Assembly: GCA_963722815.1 (NCBI GenBank)
Contig: CAVROM010000009.1
Span: 476,027-540,026 of the forward strand
Length of the DNA: 64,000 bases
Direction of reading: 5' to 3'
Source: DASQFQ01 sp963722815
GTDB lineage: Bacteria > Actinomycetota > Thermoleophilia > Solirubrobacterales > Solirubrobacteraceae
Made by a program: the position numbers and the translations under genes
Shown: positions 55,704 to 64,000 of the stretch, one piece after another
Position numbering within the stretch: the stretch's first letter is position 1
Layout of the letters: the number at the start of each line of letters is the position of its first letter
Notes under the pieces: generated by a model
What the model saw: the letters and a program-made list of their open reading frames with translations, nothing else
The model's database searches: none
What the model was told of the DNA's origin: nothing

Positions 55704-57311
55704 AGCGAGACGGCGCGGCCGGCCACGAAGCCGTCGCTCGCGACGATCTCGTCGACCACCGACTGCGGCACCGGCGCGTCGGTGGTGACCGCCATGACGG
55801 CGACGCTGTCGCGGTGGCCGTCCTCGCCCGGGGGCTCGCGGCCGACCGCGGCCTGGGAGATGTTGATCCCGTGGGCGCCGAAGACCGTGCCGACGCGCCC
55901 CACCATGCCGGGCAGGTCGGAGTAGCGGAACAGCGCGAAGTGGTCGTCGTCGAGCTGGAGGTTGAAGCGCTGGCCCCAGGCCTCGAGCAGGTGCGGCCGG
56001 TGGCGCTGGCCGAGCGTGGTGCCGACCACGCGGTTGCCGCCGACCGTGATCCGCACGAGGTCGGTGAAGTCGCGGGCGACGAGCTCCTTGGTCTCGGCCA
56101 CCTCGATCCCGCGCTCCTCGGCCAGCGAGGGCGCGTTGACGAGGTTGACCTCCTCCTCGGTGTGGCCGGCGAGGACGCCCTGCAGCGTGGCGAGCGTGAG
56201 CAGGCGCGTGTCCCGACCCGCGAGGTGGCCGAGGTACTCGCACTCGACGCGCTCGACGCCGGCGCTCTCGCTGAGCGCGGTGGCGAGGCGGCCGAGCCGC
56301 TGCACGAGCGGCAGGTACGGGCCGAGCACCTCCATGTCCTCCGCGCTGACGGCGGGGATGTTGACCGCGGTGGAGACGACGCCGCCGGTCAGCGCGGCCA
56401 CGACCTGCTCGGCGGTCTGGACGCCCGCGCGGTCCTGCGCCTCGGTGGTGCTGGCGCCCAGATGGGGCGTGACCACGACGTTGGCGTAGCCGTCGAACAG
56501 CGGGTAGTCGGTGATCGGCTCGGCCGGGAAGACGTCGAGCGCGGCGCCGGCGACCTTGCCGGAGTCGAGCGCGTCCTTGAGCGCCTCGTCGACCAGCAGC
56601 TCGCCGCGGGCGCAGTTGATGACGCGCACGCCGTCCTTCATCTGCGCGAACGCCTCCGCGTCGAGCCAGCCGCGCGTCTCCGGCGTCTTGGGCAGGTGGA
56701 TGGTGATGAAGTCGGACTCGCGGTAGACGTCAGAGCTCTCCTCCGCGCGCTCGACGCCGAGCTCGCGGAAGCGCTCGGCGGACACGAACGGGTCGAAGGC
56801 CAGGACGCGCATGCCGAAGCCCTGCGCGCGCGCGGCCACGAGCTGGCCGATGCGGCCGAAGCCGAGGATGCCGAGCGTCTTCTCGTACACCTCCACCCCG
56901 CCGAACTTCGAGCGCTCCCACTTCCCGGCGGTGAGGCTGGCGTGCGCCTGCGGGATGTTGCGCGCGAGCGCTGAGCATCAGCGCCACCGTGTGCTCCGCG
57001 GCCGCCACGATGTTCGACTGCGGCGCGTTGGCGACGATGATGCCGCGCTTGGTCGCGGCCTCGACGTCGACGTTGTCGACCCCGATGCCGGCGCGGCCGA
57101 TGACGCGGAGGTTGTCGGCGCGGTCGATCAGGTCGGCGGTCAGCTGCGTCGCCGAGCGGATCAGAATCCCGTGATAGCCGCCGATGCGCTCCGCGAGCTC
57201 CTCGTCCGTCCAGTCGACCCCGACGTCGACTGAGAAGCGCTCGCGCAGCATGTTCACGCCCGAGTCGGCGATCTTCTCCTTGACCAGGACCTTGTACTGC
57301 TGTTCGAGCAC
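55700..57311 (-). CDS. serA: D-3-phosphoglycerate dehydrogenase (one apparent frameshift)
   Basis: About 536 residues, the long actinobacterial form. The substrate domain has GILIRSATQLTADLIDRADNLRVIGRAGIGVDNVDVEAATKRGIIVANAPQSN. The NAD domain has LGILGFGRIGQLVAARAQGFGMRVLAFDPF; the catalytic Arg is in INCARGELLVDEALK and the His in VVVTPHLGASTTEAQ. Then an intervening ASB domain and a C-terminal ACT domain (LPGMVGRVGTVFGAHGINISQAAVGR) for serine feedback. The break near 56970 is one extra base. GTG at 57311 follows the aminotransferase stop by 4 nt. Confidence 0.93.
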
Positions 57312-57315
57312 GTGC

Positions 57316-58497
57316 TTACGCCGCGGCCGCGACGCCGGCTTCGACGAAGACGCGCTGGGCGGCGCCGACGCCGGCCCCGTGCTCGACCTCGTAGCCCAGC
57401 TGGGAGAGCGCCATCTCGAGCCCGGACAGCGACGTCAGGATGTCGAAGGCGCCGAAGTAGCCGCAGTGGGCGATCCGGATGATCCGGCCCTTGAGCTGGT
57501 TCTGGCCACCGTTCGCGGTGATGCCGAGCTTGCGCAGCGCGCCCGGGATCTTGCCGCCGTCGATCGACTCCGGCAGCTCGACGGCGGTGACCACCGTGCT
57601 GCGCTCGTCGGCGTCGCCGAAGACGTCGAGCCCGATCGCCTGGGCGCCGGCGCGGGTGGCGCGGGCGAGCAGGTCGTGGCGGGCGAAGACGTTCTCCAGA
57701 CCCTCCTCGAGGATCATGTCGAGCGCGATGTCGAGGCCGAGGAAGAGCGGCACGGCGGGCGTGAAGGCGGAGTTGCTCGCGCGCTGGGCCTTGAGGTTCT
57801 TGCCCCAGTCGAAGTAGTAGCGGAATGGAGGCCCACCCGCCCGCTGGGCGGCGTAGTCGGCGGCGCGCTGGGACACGCTCGCGAAGCCGAGGCCGGGCGG
57901 GCACATCAGCGCCTTCTGCGAGCCGGCGACGACCACGTCGATCCCCCACTCGTCCTGGCGCAGCTCGGCGGCGCCGAGGCCGGAGACGGCGTCGACGGCG
58001 AGGATGACGTCGTGGCGCTTGCAGACCTCGGCGATCGCCTGGACGTCGTGCACGACGCCGGTCGAGGTCTCGCTCAGCGTGGCGAAGGCGACCTCGATCC
58101 CGTCGTTCTCGCCCAGCAGCCGGTCGAACTCCGCGGGGTCGAGACGCTCGCCCCAGCCCGGCTCGTAGCGGACGATCTCGTCGCCGTAGGCCTCGGCCAG
58201 CTCGAGCCAGCGCTCGCCGAACTTGCCGGCGGCGGCCACCAGCACGGGCGTGCCGGGGCGGACGAGGTTGGCGGCCGCGGACTCCATGGCGCCGGAGCCG
58301 CTGGCGGCGAAGACCAGGACGTCGTTCTCGGTCTGGAAGACCTTGGGCAGCTTGGAGAGCACCCGCTCGTAGAGCTCGACGAACGCGGGAGCGCGGTGGT
58401 AGAGCATCGGCGCGGCCATCGCCTGCGAGACGGCCGGGGGCACGGGCGTCGGCCCGGCGGTCATCAGGTACTGCTTCACGAACGGGTTCGGGGTCAC
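57316..58497 (-). CDS. Class V aminotransferase (alanine-glyoxylate / serine-pyruvate / phosphoserine type)
   Basis: A 393-residue PLP enzyme. LMTAGPTPVPPAVSQAM and MLYHRAPAFVELYERV open the fold; ILAVDAVSGLGAAEL supplies the PLP Asp and VVVAGSQKALMCPPGLGFASVS the PLP lysine. GGQNQLKGRIIRIAHCG closes it. Position directly upstream of serA suggests it makes phosphoserine or handles serine; archaeal-type SerC belongs to this family. The GTG at 58497 is 7 nt after TACTCT. Confidence 0.88.
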   Translation of the reverse strand: MTPNPFVKQYLMTAGPTPVPPAVSQAMAAPMLYHRAPAFVELYERVLSKLPKVFQTENDVLVFAASGSGAMESAAANLVRPGTPVLVAAAGKFGERWLELAEAYGDEIVRYEPGWGERLDPAEFDRLLGENDGIEVAFATLSETSTGVVHDVQAIAEVCKRHDVILAVDAVSGLGAAELRQDEWGIDVVVAGSQKALMCPPGLGFASVSQRAADYAAQRAGGPPFRYYFDWGKNLKAQRASNSAFTPAVPLFLGLDIALDMILEEGLENVFARHDLLARATRAGAQAIGLDVFGDADERSTVVTAVELPESIDGGKIPGALRKLGITANGGQNQLKGRIIRIAHCGYFGAFDILTSLSGLEMALSQLGYEVEHGAGVGAAQRVFVEAGVAAAA

Positions 58498-58526
58498 GCA
58501 GTTGAGAGTAGTGGGAGGCCCACTGC

Positions 58527-58952
58527 CTACGAGCGCTGACGCTGCCGGTCGATCTCCTCCTGCAGCGAGCGCTGCAGGTCCTCGGGCGAGTAGCCGGCCG
58601 CCATCAGCACCAGCCAGGCGATCGCGGCGGCGACGCTGAGGGCGACCGCGATGATCGCCAGCACCTTCGCGGCCTGGCGCTGGCCCGGGCGGATGTCCTT
58701 GGGCGCGCGCACCGCGCACACCCAGCCGGTGAGGCCGAGCGGGATCGAGAACAGGAACGACAGCCCGAGCGAGAACACGAGCAGGCCGAGGCTCGAGATC
58801 GCGCACACGAGCGCGGCGACCGCCAGGCCGTTGGTGCCTTGCTGACCCCGCGGCTGGACGAAGGCGGGCCGCTCTGAGTCCTCCGAAGGCGCCGGCGCGG
58901 CGCCCGGGGCCTGCGGGGGCAGCCAGCCGCCGGGCAGCTCTCGCTCGGCCAC
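58527..58952 (-). CDS. DUF4190-type membrane protein
   Basis: A 141-residue protein: proline-rich N terminus (PPQAPGAAPAPSEDSERPAFVQPRGQQG) and two membrane helices (GLAVAALVCAISSLGLLVFSLGLSFLFSIPLGLTGWVCA and AAKVLAIIAVALSVAAAIAWLVLMAAGY) as in DUF4190. Short basic tail. Function unknown. Follows ilvC by 7 nt, probably cotranscribed. Confidence 0.8.
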   Translation of the reverse strand: MAERELPGGWLPPQAPGAAPAPSEDSERPAFVQPRGQQGTNGLAVAALVCAISSLGLLVFSLGLSFLFSIPLGLTGWVCAVRAPKDIRPGQRQAAKVLAIIAVALSVAAAIAWLVLMAAGYSPEDLQRSLQEEIDRQRQRS

Positions 58953-58959
58953 GGCCGTC

Positions 58960-59950
58960 CTAGAAGTCGGTCTCGATCCAGTCCATCATCGAGCGCAGCT
59001 CCTTGCCCTCGCGCTCGAGCGGCTGGTCGGCCGCCTCCTTGCGCATGCGCAGGAAGTTCTCCTGCCCGGCGCGGTTCTCGGCGATCCACTCGCGCGCGAA
59101 CTCGCCGGACTGGATCTCGCCGAGGATGTCCTTCATCGCCTGGCGCGTCTCCGTCGTGATGACGCGCGTGCCGCGCGAGTAGTCTCCGTACTCCGCGGTG
59201 TTGGAGATCGAGTAGCGCATGCCGCTGAGGCCCTTCTCGTACATCAGGTCGACGATCAGCTTGAGCTCGTGGAGGCACTCGAAGTAGGCCATCTTGGGGT
59301 CGTAGCCCGCGTCGACCAGCGTCTCGTAGCCCGCCTTGACGAGCTCGGAGACCCCGCCGCACAGCACGGCCTGCTCGCCGAACAGGTCGGTCTCCGTCTC
59401 CTCGCGGAACGTCGTCTGGATCACGCCCGCGCGCGTGCCGCCGATCGCCTTCGCGTAGGCGAGCGTGAGCGCCAGCGCGTTGCCGGTCGCGTCCTGCTGG
59501 ATCGCGACCAGGCACGGGACGCCGCGCGCCTCGACGTACTGGCGGCGCACCAGGTGCCCGGGGCCCTTGGGGGCCACGAGCCCGACGTCGACCTCCGGTG
59601 TCGGCTCGATCTCGTCGTAGTGGATCGAGAAGCCGTGGCCGAAGAGCAGCAGGTTGCCGGGCGCGATCCCGTCGGCGATCTCCTCGCGGTAGACCTCGCC
59701 GTGCTTCTCGTCGGGGAGGAGCACCATCACGATGTCGCCGCGCGAGGCGGCGTCGGCGATGCCGGTCGACCTCGAGCCCGGCGGCGCGCGCCTTCTCGAC
59801 CGAGGCCGAGCCCTCGCGCAGGCCGACCACGACGTCGACCCCGGAGTCCTTGAGGTTCAGCGAATGGGCATGACCCTGCGAGCCGTAGCCGAGGATCGCG
59901 ACGGTCTTGCCGTCGAGGAGTGAGAGGTCTGCGTCGTCGTCGTAGTACAC
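58960..59950 (-). CDS. ilvC: Ketol-acid reductoisomerase (one apparent frameshift)
   Basis: About 329 residues, class I. VAILGYGSQGHAHSLNLKDSGVDVVVGLREGS is the NADPH site. After the break near 59770 (one extra C) IVMVLLPDEKHGEVY, FGHGFSIHY, VAPKGPGHLVRRQY and catalytic metal ligands in FGEQAVLCGGVSELVKAGYETLVDAGYDPKMAYFECLHELKLIVDLMYEKG follow. Second step of valine, isoleucine and leucine synthesis. The GTG at 59950 is 8 nt after TAGCCT, whose TAG is also the stop codon of the upstream gene. Confidence 0.94.
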
Positions 59951-59961
59951 GCGGCCGGAGG

Positions 59962-60285
59962 CTACTGAAGCGAATCGGGAGCGCGGAGACGCCACGCGTC
60001 CTCGACCACCTCGGCCAGCGCCTCGCGGCTGACGCGGTCGAGGTGGACGAGGACCATGGCGTGGCCGTCGTAGTGCGGCGTGGTGAAGAACACCTCGGGA
60101 TCGGAGCGCAGCAGCGCCTCCTTGTCCTCCAGGTCGACGACGGGGACGACCAGCGTCGCCCCCTCGTCGCGGAGCCGGCAGAAGCCCTTGCCGCCGACTT
60201 TCAGCGCCGCCGTCCCGTACCAGGTGCTCTCCTCCACGCCGGGGAGATCGGCTCCGGCCGCTACGACGTCCGCCCAGCTCGCCAT
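59962..60285 (-). CDS. MmcQ/YjbR family DNA-binding protein
   Basis: A 107-residue cyclic (CyaY-like) fold protein. LPGVEESTWYGTAALKVGGKGFCRLRDEGATLVVPVVDLEDKEALLRSDPEVFFTTPHYDGHAMVLVHLDRVSREALAEVVEDAW matches PF04237 throughout. Role unknown. ATG at 60285 is 7 nt after TAGCCT. Its stop merges with the ilvC -10. Confidence 0.88.
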   Translation of the reverse strand: MASWADVVAAGADLPGVEESTWYGTAALKVGGKGFCRLRDEGATLVVPVVDLEDKEALLRSDPEVFFTTPHYDGHAMVLVHLDRVSREALAEVVEDAWRLRAPDSLQ

Positions 60286-60674
60286 GGCGCCGAGGCTACC
60301 TGGAGCTCGGCGAACCCGGCAACCACCAGCGCCTGCAGGACGATCCAGACGGTCCCGGCGGTCTCGGGCGAGCCCCAGCCGGCGATCGCGAACACGACGC
60401 TGCCGATCGCCCAGGCGGCGTTGACGGCGACGATGCCGCGCACCGCGGCGGCGCTCGGGCGGCGGCTCGCCAGCGCCACGAGCGCGGCGAACGCGACGAG
60501 CACGACGCCGGCGGTCCGCAGCCACGCGGCGGGCAGGCCGAGCAGGTCCTCCAGCGGGCCCGCGGCGGCGAGGTAGGCGACGCCGTTGAGGCCGGTGACG
60601 GCGGCGTCGAGGATGAGGGCGGGCTTCAGGAGCGAGCGGCCCGGGGTGATGGTGAGTTCGGTCATGGCCGTCAC
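60261..60674 (-). CDS. Small integral membrane protein
   Basis: A 137-residue protein with four predicted membrane helices (LILDAAVTGLNGVAYLAAAG, WLRTAGVVLVAFAALVALAS, IVAVNAAWAIGSVVFAIAGW, VWIVLQALVVAGFAELQVA). I cannot assign a family with confidence; DoxX/SPW-like proteins look similar. It overlaps the YjbR gene start by 25 nt. Divergent from an XRE regulator that may control it. Confidence 0.7.
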   Translation of the reverse strand: MTAMTELTITPGRSLLKPALILDAAVTGLNGVAYLAAAGPLEDLLGLPAAWLRTAGVVLVAFAALVALASRRPSAAAVRGIVAVNAAWAIGSVVFAIAGWGSPETAGTVWIVLQALVVAGFAELQVASAPWRAGRTS

Positions 60675-60751
60675 GGTGCCGCAGCGCGTGCGGCGAATCC
60701 ATGACCTCAGGGGTAATGCCCTTGACGCGCCGGGCGGCGTACGCTCGCCGC

Positions 60752-61531
60752 ATGTCCTCCGCCCCGCCCGTCGGCGTCCTGCTGCGCGACTGGCGGCAGC
60801 GCCGCCGCCTCAGCCAGCTCGATCTCGCGCTCGAGGCCGGCGTCTCGACCCGCCACCTCAGCTTCGTCGAGACCGGCCGCGCCCGCCCCAGCCCGGAGAT
60901 GGTCCTGCACCTCGCCGACGAGCTCGAGGTCCCGCTGCGCGAGCGCAACCGGCTGCTGCTCGCCGCCGGCTACGCCCCGGTCTACGAGGAGCGCGCTCTC
61001 GACGAGCCCGAGATGCAGCCGGTCCACGACGCGATCCAGCTCGTGCTGAACGGCCACGACCCGTATCCGGCCATCACCGTCGACCGCGGCTGGGCGCTCG
61101 TCGCCCACAACCGCGCGGCGGGGCTCCTGCTGGCGGGGCTGCCCGACGACCTGCTCGCGCCGCCCATGAACGTGCTGCGGGCCAGCCTCCACCCCGACGG
61201 CCTGGCCCCGCGGATCGCCAACCTCGGCCAGTGGAAGGCGCACCTGCTCGAGCGGCTCGCGCGCCAAGCGGCGATCACCGGCGACCCGGCGCTGCGCACG
61301 CTGCACGCGGAGCTCGCGGCCTACCCGGCGCCGGAGGACGAGGAGCGCGGGCCGCCGAGCGACGTCGTCGTGCCGCTGCGGCTGCGCACCGACGGCGGCG
61401 AGCTGCGCTTCTTCAGCACTGTGACGACGTTCGGGACGCCGGCCGACATCACCGTCGAGGAGCTGTCGATCGAGTCGTTCTTCCCCGCCGACCGCGAGAC
61501 GGCGGAGCGGCTGCGGGCCGCGGTGAACTAG
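60752..61531 (+). CDS. XRE regulator with MmyB-like ligand domain
   Basis: A 259-residue protein. HTH at about 8-62 (LLRDWRQRRRLSQLDLALEAGVSTRHLSFVETGRARPSPEMVLHLADEL); the MmyB-like PAS-type domain follows (RNRLLLAAGYAPVYEERALD, YPAITVDRGWALVAHNRAAGLLLAG, LRASLHPDGLAPRIANLGQWKAHLLERLARQ, STVTTFGTPADITVEELSIESFFPADRET). Such proteins bind fatty acid-like ligands. ATG is 6 nt after TACGCT. Its TAG stop lies in the left CTAG of the IS1182-type insertion. Confidence 0.92.
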   Translation: MSSAPPVGVLLRDWRQRRRLSQLDLALEAGVSTRHLSFVETGRARPSPEMVLHLADELEVPLRERNRLLLAAGYAPVYEERALDEPEMQPVHDAIQLVLNGHDPYPAITVDRGWALVAHNRAAGLLLAGLPDDLLAPPMNVLRASLHPDGLAPRIANLGQWKAHLLERLARQAAITGDPALRTLHAELAAYPAPEDEERGPPSDVVVPLRLRTDGGELRFFSTVTTFGTPADITVEELSIESFFPADRETAERLRAAVN

Positions 61532-61570
61532 AAGACCGCTGAAGAAGTCGGGTCGGCGCGTGGGCCGTTG

Positions 61571-61597
61571 CGGGCGGCGGGCGGCGGGCGGCGGGCG
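61571..61597 (+). repeat. CGGGCGG tandem microrepeat inside the IS left end
   Basis: Nearly four copies of the 7-mer CGGGCGG between the left terminal repeat and the transposase stop. No function suggested. Confidence 0.8.
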
Positions 61598-61629
61598 CGG
61601 GGTGGTTAGGGCCGGGCCCGCGGGGCGGG

Positions 61630-63171
61630 TCAGGCCGGCTGGGCTGCGAGTTGGCGTCCGATGGGGTTGAGATTGACGAGCGCGGCGGTCCAGGCGGCTT
61701 GGAGGCTGGCCTTGCGGGTGCCGATGTAGCGGCTCTTGCGGGCTTTGTAGCGGTGGGCGAGCAAGCCGAGTAGCCGCTCGACGCGCGGGCGGGTTCGCCG
61801 CAGGTGCTCGGAGGTATCGGGGTCCTGGAGGGCTTGTCGGGCCGCGATCAGCAGCGCTTCGTCGGGTGCCAGCAGGATGGCTTTGATCCCGCGTCCAGGT
61901 TGAACGCAGCGGTCGCGCAGCTCGCAGGCATCGCAGCCGGCTTTCGCGAACCGCGCTCGCCGAGCGCCCTTGGGCTCGGTGTGGATCGGCGCCGTCCGAC
62001 CGGCGGGGCAGGTGACGGTTGCGGCGTCGAGGTCGATGTGAAAGTCGAGCTTGGCGAAGTGACCGGGCTTGACCGCGCCGGCCGGGACCGGCGCGAGCAC
62101 CTCGACCCCGCGGGCGGCGAGCTCGGCCCGGACCGGACCGGTCCCATAGGCAGTGTCGCCCAGCACCCGTGCCGGGCGCCGACCGGCCGGCTGCGCGTCG
62201 ATGAGGTGCTTGGCTTGCGGCCCGTCCTGCTCTGAGGCGGGCGCGACCTCGACGGCGGTGATGAGTGGCTCGCTCGTGTTGGTGACCGCCGCCGAGAGCT
62301 TAAAGCCGTCAAAGCGCTGGTGCTGGCTCTTGCGGCCGTGGCGCATCTCCGGATCGACCGTCGAGATGATCCGGCCCGCGCGAGTGCCGCGATGCAGCCG
62401 AGGGATCCCGTCATCCTCAACGTCGAAGTCCTGGCCGATCAGCTCCCGCAACAGCCGATGCGCGTTGGCGATGGCTTCATCGTCGAGCCCGTCGGCGTGC
62501 TCGACGGCCTGCAGCGCGCGCTCGGCGTCCTGCGCGACCTTGGTCAGCATCCGCTCGCGCTCGGCGCGCTCACGCCAGCGGCAATCCGGCTTGTCGTTCG
62601 GCCGCGCGTAATCGAAGTGCAACCCGCGATCGAGCTGCCCCGCCGCATCGGCGTCGACGGCGGCGACAGCGTCGAGCAAGTTCCTGACGCCGTGACGGAC
62701 CAGCCGGACGGTGTCCTGGGTGGCGGCCGCGCCGAGCATCGGAGTGGAGTCGATGATCTGCTCGACCGGCCCGTTGAGCATGCCCAGCTCCTCGGCGATC
62801 TCCAGGGTCCGCTCCAGCGCCACTCGCTCGAGCTTGTGCAAAAGCAGCCGGGCCCGGAACTTCGTCAACGACGTCGGATGCCAACCCTGATGATCGACGC
62901 TAAGTCCCAGCGCGATCTTCCAGCGCAGATCCCACGCCACGGACTCCATCGCCTGCTCATCTGAAGCGCCCGTCCGGTATTGCAGCAACAACACCTTGGC
63001 CAGCAGCGACGGCGGGATCGACGGCCGCCCCATCCCCGGCGAATAACAAGCCGCAAAGTCCTCGTCGCGAACGACCCGATGCCCATGCTCAGCCAACAGC
63101 GCGAAAAACGACCCCTCCGGCAACGGCCGAGCAAGCTCGGCCGCATCAAAGAACCCCACCTGACCAGACAT
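61630..63171 (-). CDS. IS1182-family transposase
   Basis: A 513-residue DDE transposase. MSGQVGFFDAAELARPLPEGSFFALLAEHGHRVV and GMGRPSIPPSLLAKVLLLQYRTGASDEQAMESVAWDLRWKIALGL form the N-terminal domain (DUF772). EQIIDSTPMLGAAATQDT, DPEMRHGRKSQHQRFDGFKLSAAVT and ARVLGDTAYGTGPVRAEL carry the acidic residues, followed by a Cys-rich segment (CDACELRDRC) and a DDE_6-like end. The reading frame is intact, so it may be functional. Start taken at ATG 63171; ATG 63183 is also possible. Confidence 0.92.
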   Translation of the reverse strand: MSGQVGFFDAAELARPLPEGSFFALLAEHGHRVVRDEDFAACYSPGMGRPSIPPSLLAKVLLLQYRTGASDEQAMESVAWDLRWKIALGLSVDHQGWHPTSLTKFRARLLLHKLERVALERTLEIAEELGMLNGPVEQIIDSTPMLGAAATQDTVRLVRHGVRNLLDAVAAVDADAAGQLDRGLHFDYARPNDKPDCRWRERAERERMLTKVAQDAERALQAVEHADGLDDEAIANAHRLLRELIGQDFDVEDDGIPRLHRGTRAGRIISTVDPEMRHGRKSQHQRFDGFKLSAAVTNTSEPLITAVEVAPASEQDGPQAKHLIDAQPAGRRPARVLGDTAYGTGPVRAELAARGVEVLAPVPAGAVKPGHFAKLDFHIDLDAATVTCPAGRTAPIHTEPKGARRARFAKAGCDACELRDRCVQPGRGIKAILLAPDEALLIAARQALQDPDTSEHLRRTRPRVERLLGLLAHRYKARKSRYIGTRKASLQAAWTAALVNLNPIGRQLAAQPA

Positions 63172-63237
63172 CGTCGCGAGCATGCCCGACAGGGTCTTAA
63201 ACCCGCCGGACAGCACCGCGACTATTTCAGCGGTCTT

Positions 63238-64000
63238 CTAGGCGGCCGCGGCGGCGACCCAGCTCCGCGCGGGCACGACAGCCGAGCCGTCCTCGCGCAC
63301 GTACGGCAGCGCCTTCTCGCGGATCGCTGCGATGACGTCCTCGCGCTCGGCCGGGTCGAGTTGATCGAGGCCAGTGCGGAGCATCATCGAGCAGTCGCGG
63401 CTGGTGTCGACCCACGCGTCGACCGAGGGGTAGACGTCGGCGAAGTCGACGGTGTCCACCTCGTACTCGGTGAAGCCCGCGGCGTCGAGGTGCTCCTCGA
63501 TCGTCCCCGGGCGCGCCCAGCGGAACTGGCCGGGAGCGCCGGGCTCGGGCCGCTCGACATGCCCGCGCTCGACCAGCTCGCCCATCGGCAGCGACGCCCA
63601 CGGGTTCTCCGCCGGCCCGGCCCACGCCGCCAGCGCGAGCCGCGCGCCTGGCTTGAGGATCCGCCGCGTCTCGCGCAGCGCCGCCTCGGGGTCGGCCATC
63701 AGCATGTAGCCCCAGCGGCACAGCACGCCGTCGAGCGAGGCCGCCGGCTGGTCGATGCTCTCGGCGTCGATCTGGCGGAAGCGCACGTTGGTGATCCCGA
63801 GCTTCTCCGCCCGCGCCTGGGCGACGGTGATCATCTCGGGCGCGAAGTCGGAGGAGATCAGCGTGCCGGTGGGCGCGATCTGCTCGGCGGCGAGGAAGCC
63901 GACCTCTCCGGTCCCGGCCGCGAGCTCGAGCACCTCGTGGCCCGGCTGCAGCCCGAGCGCGTCGACCATCCAGACGGAGACGGGCATCGTCGTCCGGCCC
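63238..64000 (-). CDS. Class I SAM-dependent methyltransferase (N terminus outside window)
   Basis: At least 253 residues are visible, and the frame is open to the window edge, so the N terminus is incomplete. MVDALGLQPGHEVLELAAGTGEVGFLAAEQIAPTGTLISSDFAPEMITVAQARAEKLGITNVRFRQIDAESIDQPAASLDGVLCRWGYMLMADPEAALRETRRILKPGARLALAAW covers SAM motifs I to IV (UbiE/COQ5-like). Substrate unknown. Its TAG stop is the right CTAG of the IS1182-type insertion. Confidence 0.9.
   Translation of the reverse strand, partial: GRTTMPVSVWMVDALGLQPGHEVLELAAGTGEVGFLAAEQIAPTGTLISSDFAPEMITVAQARAEKLGITNVRFRQIDAESIDQPAASLDGVLCRWGYMLMADPEAALRETRRILKPGARLALAAWAGPAENPWASLPMGELVERGHVERPEPGAPGQFRWARPGTIEEHLDAAGFTEYEVDTVDFADVYPSVDAWVDTSRDCSMMLRTGLDQLDPAEREDVIAAIREKALPYVREDGSAVVPARSWVAAAAA

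Larger units (their letters stand above)
61528..63241 (-). mobile_element. IS1182-type insertion sequence with CTAG target duplication
   Basis: Terminal inverted repeats begin AGAAGACCGCTGAA at 61530 and end TTCAGCGGTCTTCT at 63239, matching over about 20 bp with two mismatches. CTAG lies at both ends (61528-61531 and 63238-63241) as duplicated or shared target. One transposase inside. Confidence 0.9.

Noticed and set aside
61571..61597. CGGGCGG microrepeat as a CRISPR or origin iteron
   Set aside because: Only 27 bp, no spacers, inside an IS end; simple-sequence expansion.

Overview
The window is high-GC chromosomal DNA from an actinobacterium. I infer the class Thermoleophilia (Solirubrobacterales: Solirubrobacter, Conexibacter or Patulibacter-like) from the protein repertoire, GTG/ATG starts with very short or absent leaders, and an rrn operon with no spacer tRNA. 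Gene order is mosaic. No plasmid, phage or CRISPR locus is visible. Two insertion sequences are present.

Layout. 1-3 kb: housekeeping enzymes (HD hydrolase, GST, isocitrate/isopropylmalate dehydrogenase-family enzyme, thioesterase) and one small protein. 3-10 kb: a rifampicin-monooxygenase-like FAD enzyme behind a 9-3-9 inverted repeat resembling the rifamycin-associated element, running tail to tail into a complete minus-strand 16S-23S-5S operon. 10-14 kb: yjbQ and tyrS divergent from a class A penicillin-binding protein. 14-21 kb: a minus-strand operon leuB-ilvE-cimA-degT-argH-mpg, mostly joined by 4-nt GTGA overlaps. 21-28 kb: a secreted glucodextranase-type GH15, two small exported proteins preceded by helically phased ACCG repeats, an M4 metallopeptidase with a pilin-like N terminus, a lipoprotein and an AlkZ/YcaQ glycosylase. 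28-37 kb: leuC/leuD behind an XRE-cupin regulator, an S8/patatin fusion, a globin, an IS630 element, and leuA with a leucine-rich leader peptide. Two putative orphan contractile-injection-system cargo proteins lie at 27.8 and 37.2 kb. 38-43 kb: SNF2 helicase, MFS transporter, quinone oxidoreductase, universal stress protein. 43-52.5 kb: a divergent polyamine island (APC permease; potADBC, acetylpolyamine-deacetylase-like, gamma-glutamylputrescine-oxidase-like) followed by an HD-GYP protein. 52.5-64 kb: LysE/Lrp pair, MFS, serA plus an aminotransferase, ilvC, small genes, an XRE regulator, an IS1182-type element and a partial methyltransferase.

How the genes fit together. The window holds much of branched-chain amino acid synthesis (cimA, leuA, leuB, leuC, leuD, ilvC, ilvE) in separate transcription units, one with visible leucine-codon leader control. 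The polyamine island couples import to predicted deacetylation and oxidation. Four convergent gene pairs share, or shared, a single CTAG that encodes both TAG stop codons. Both IS elements sit exactly in two of these sites.

Caveat. About twenty apparent single-base frameshifts break otherwise intact genes, including tyrS, serA and ilvC. I read most as sequence or assembly errors and annotate those genes across the breaks.
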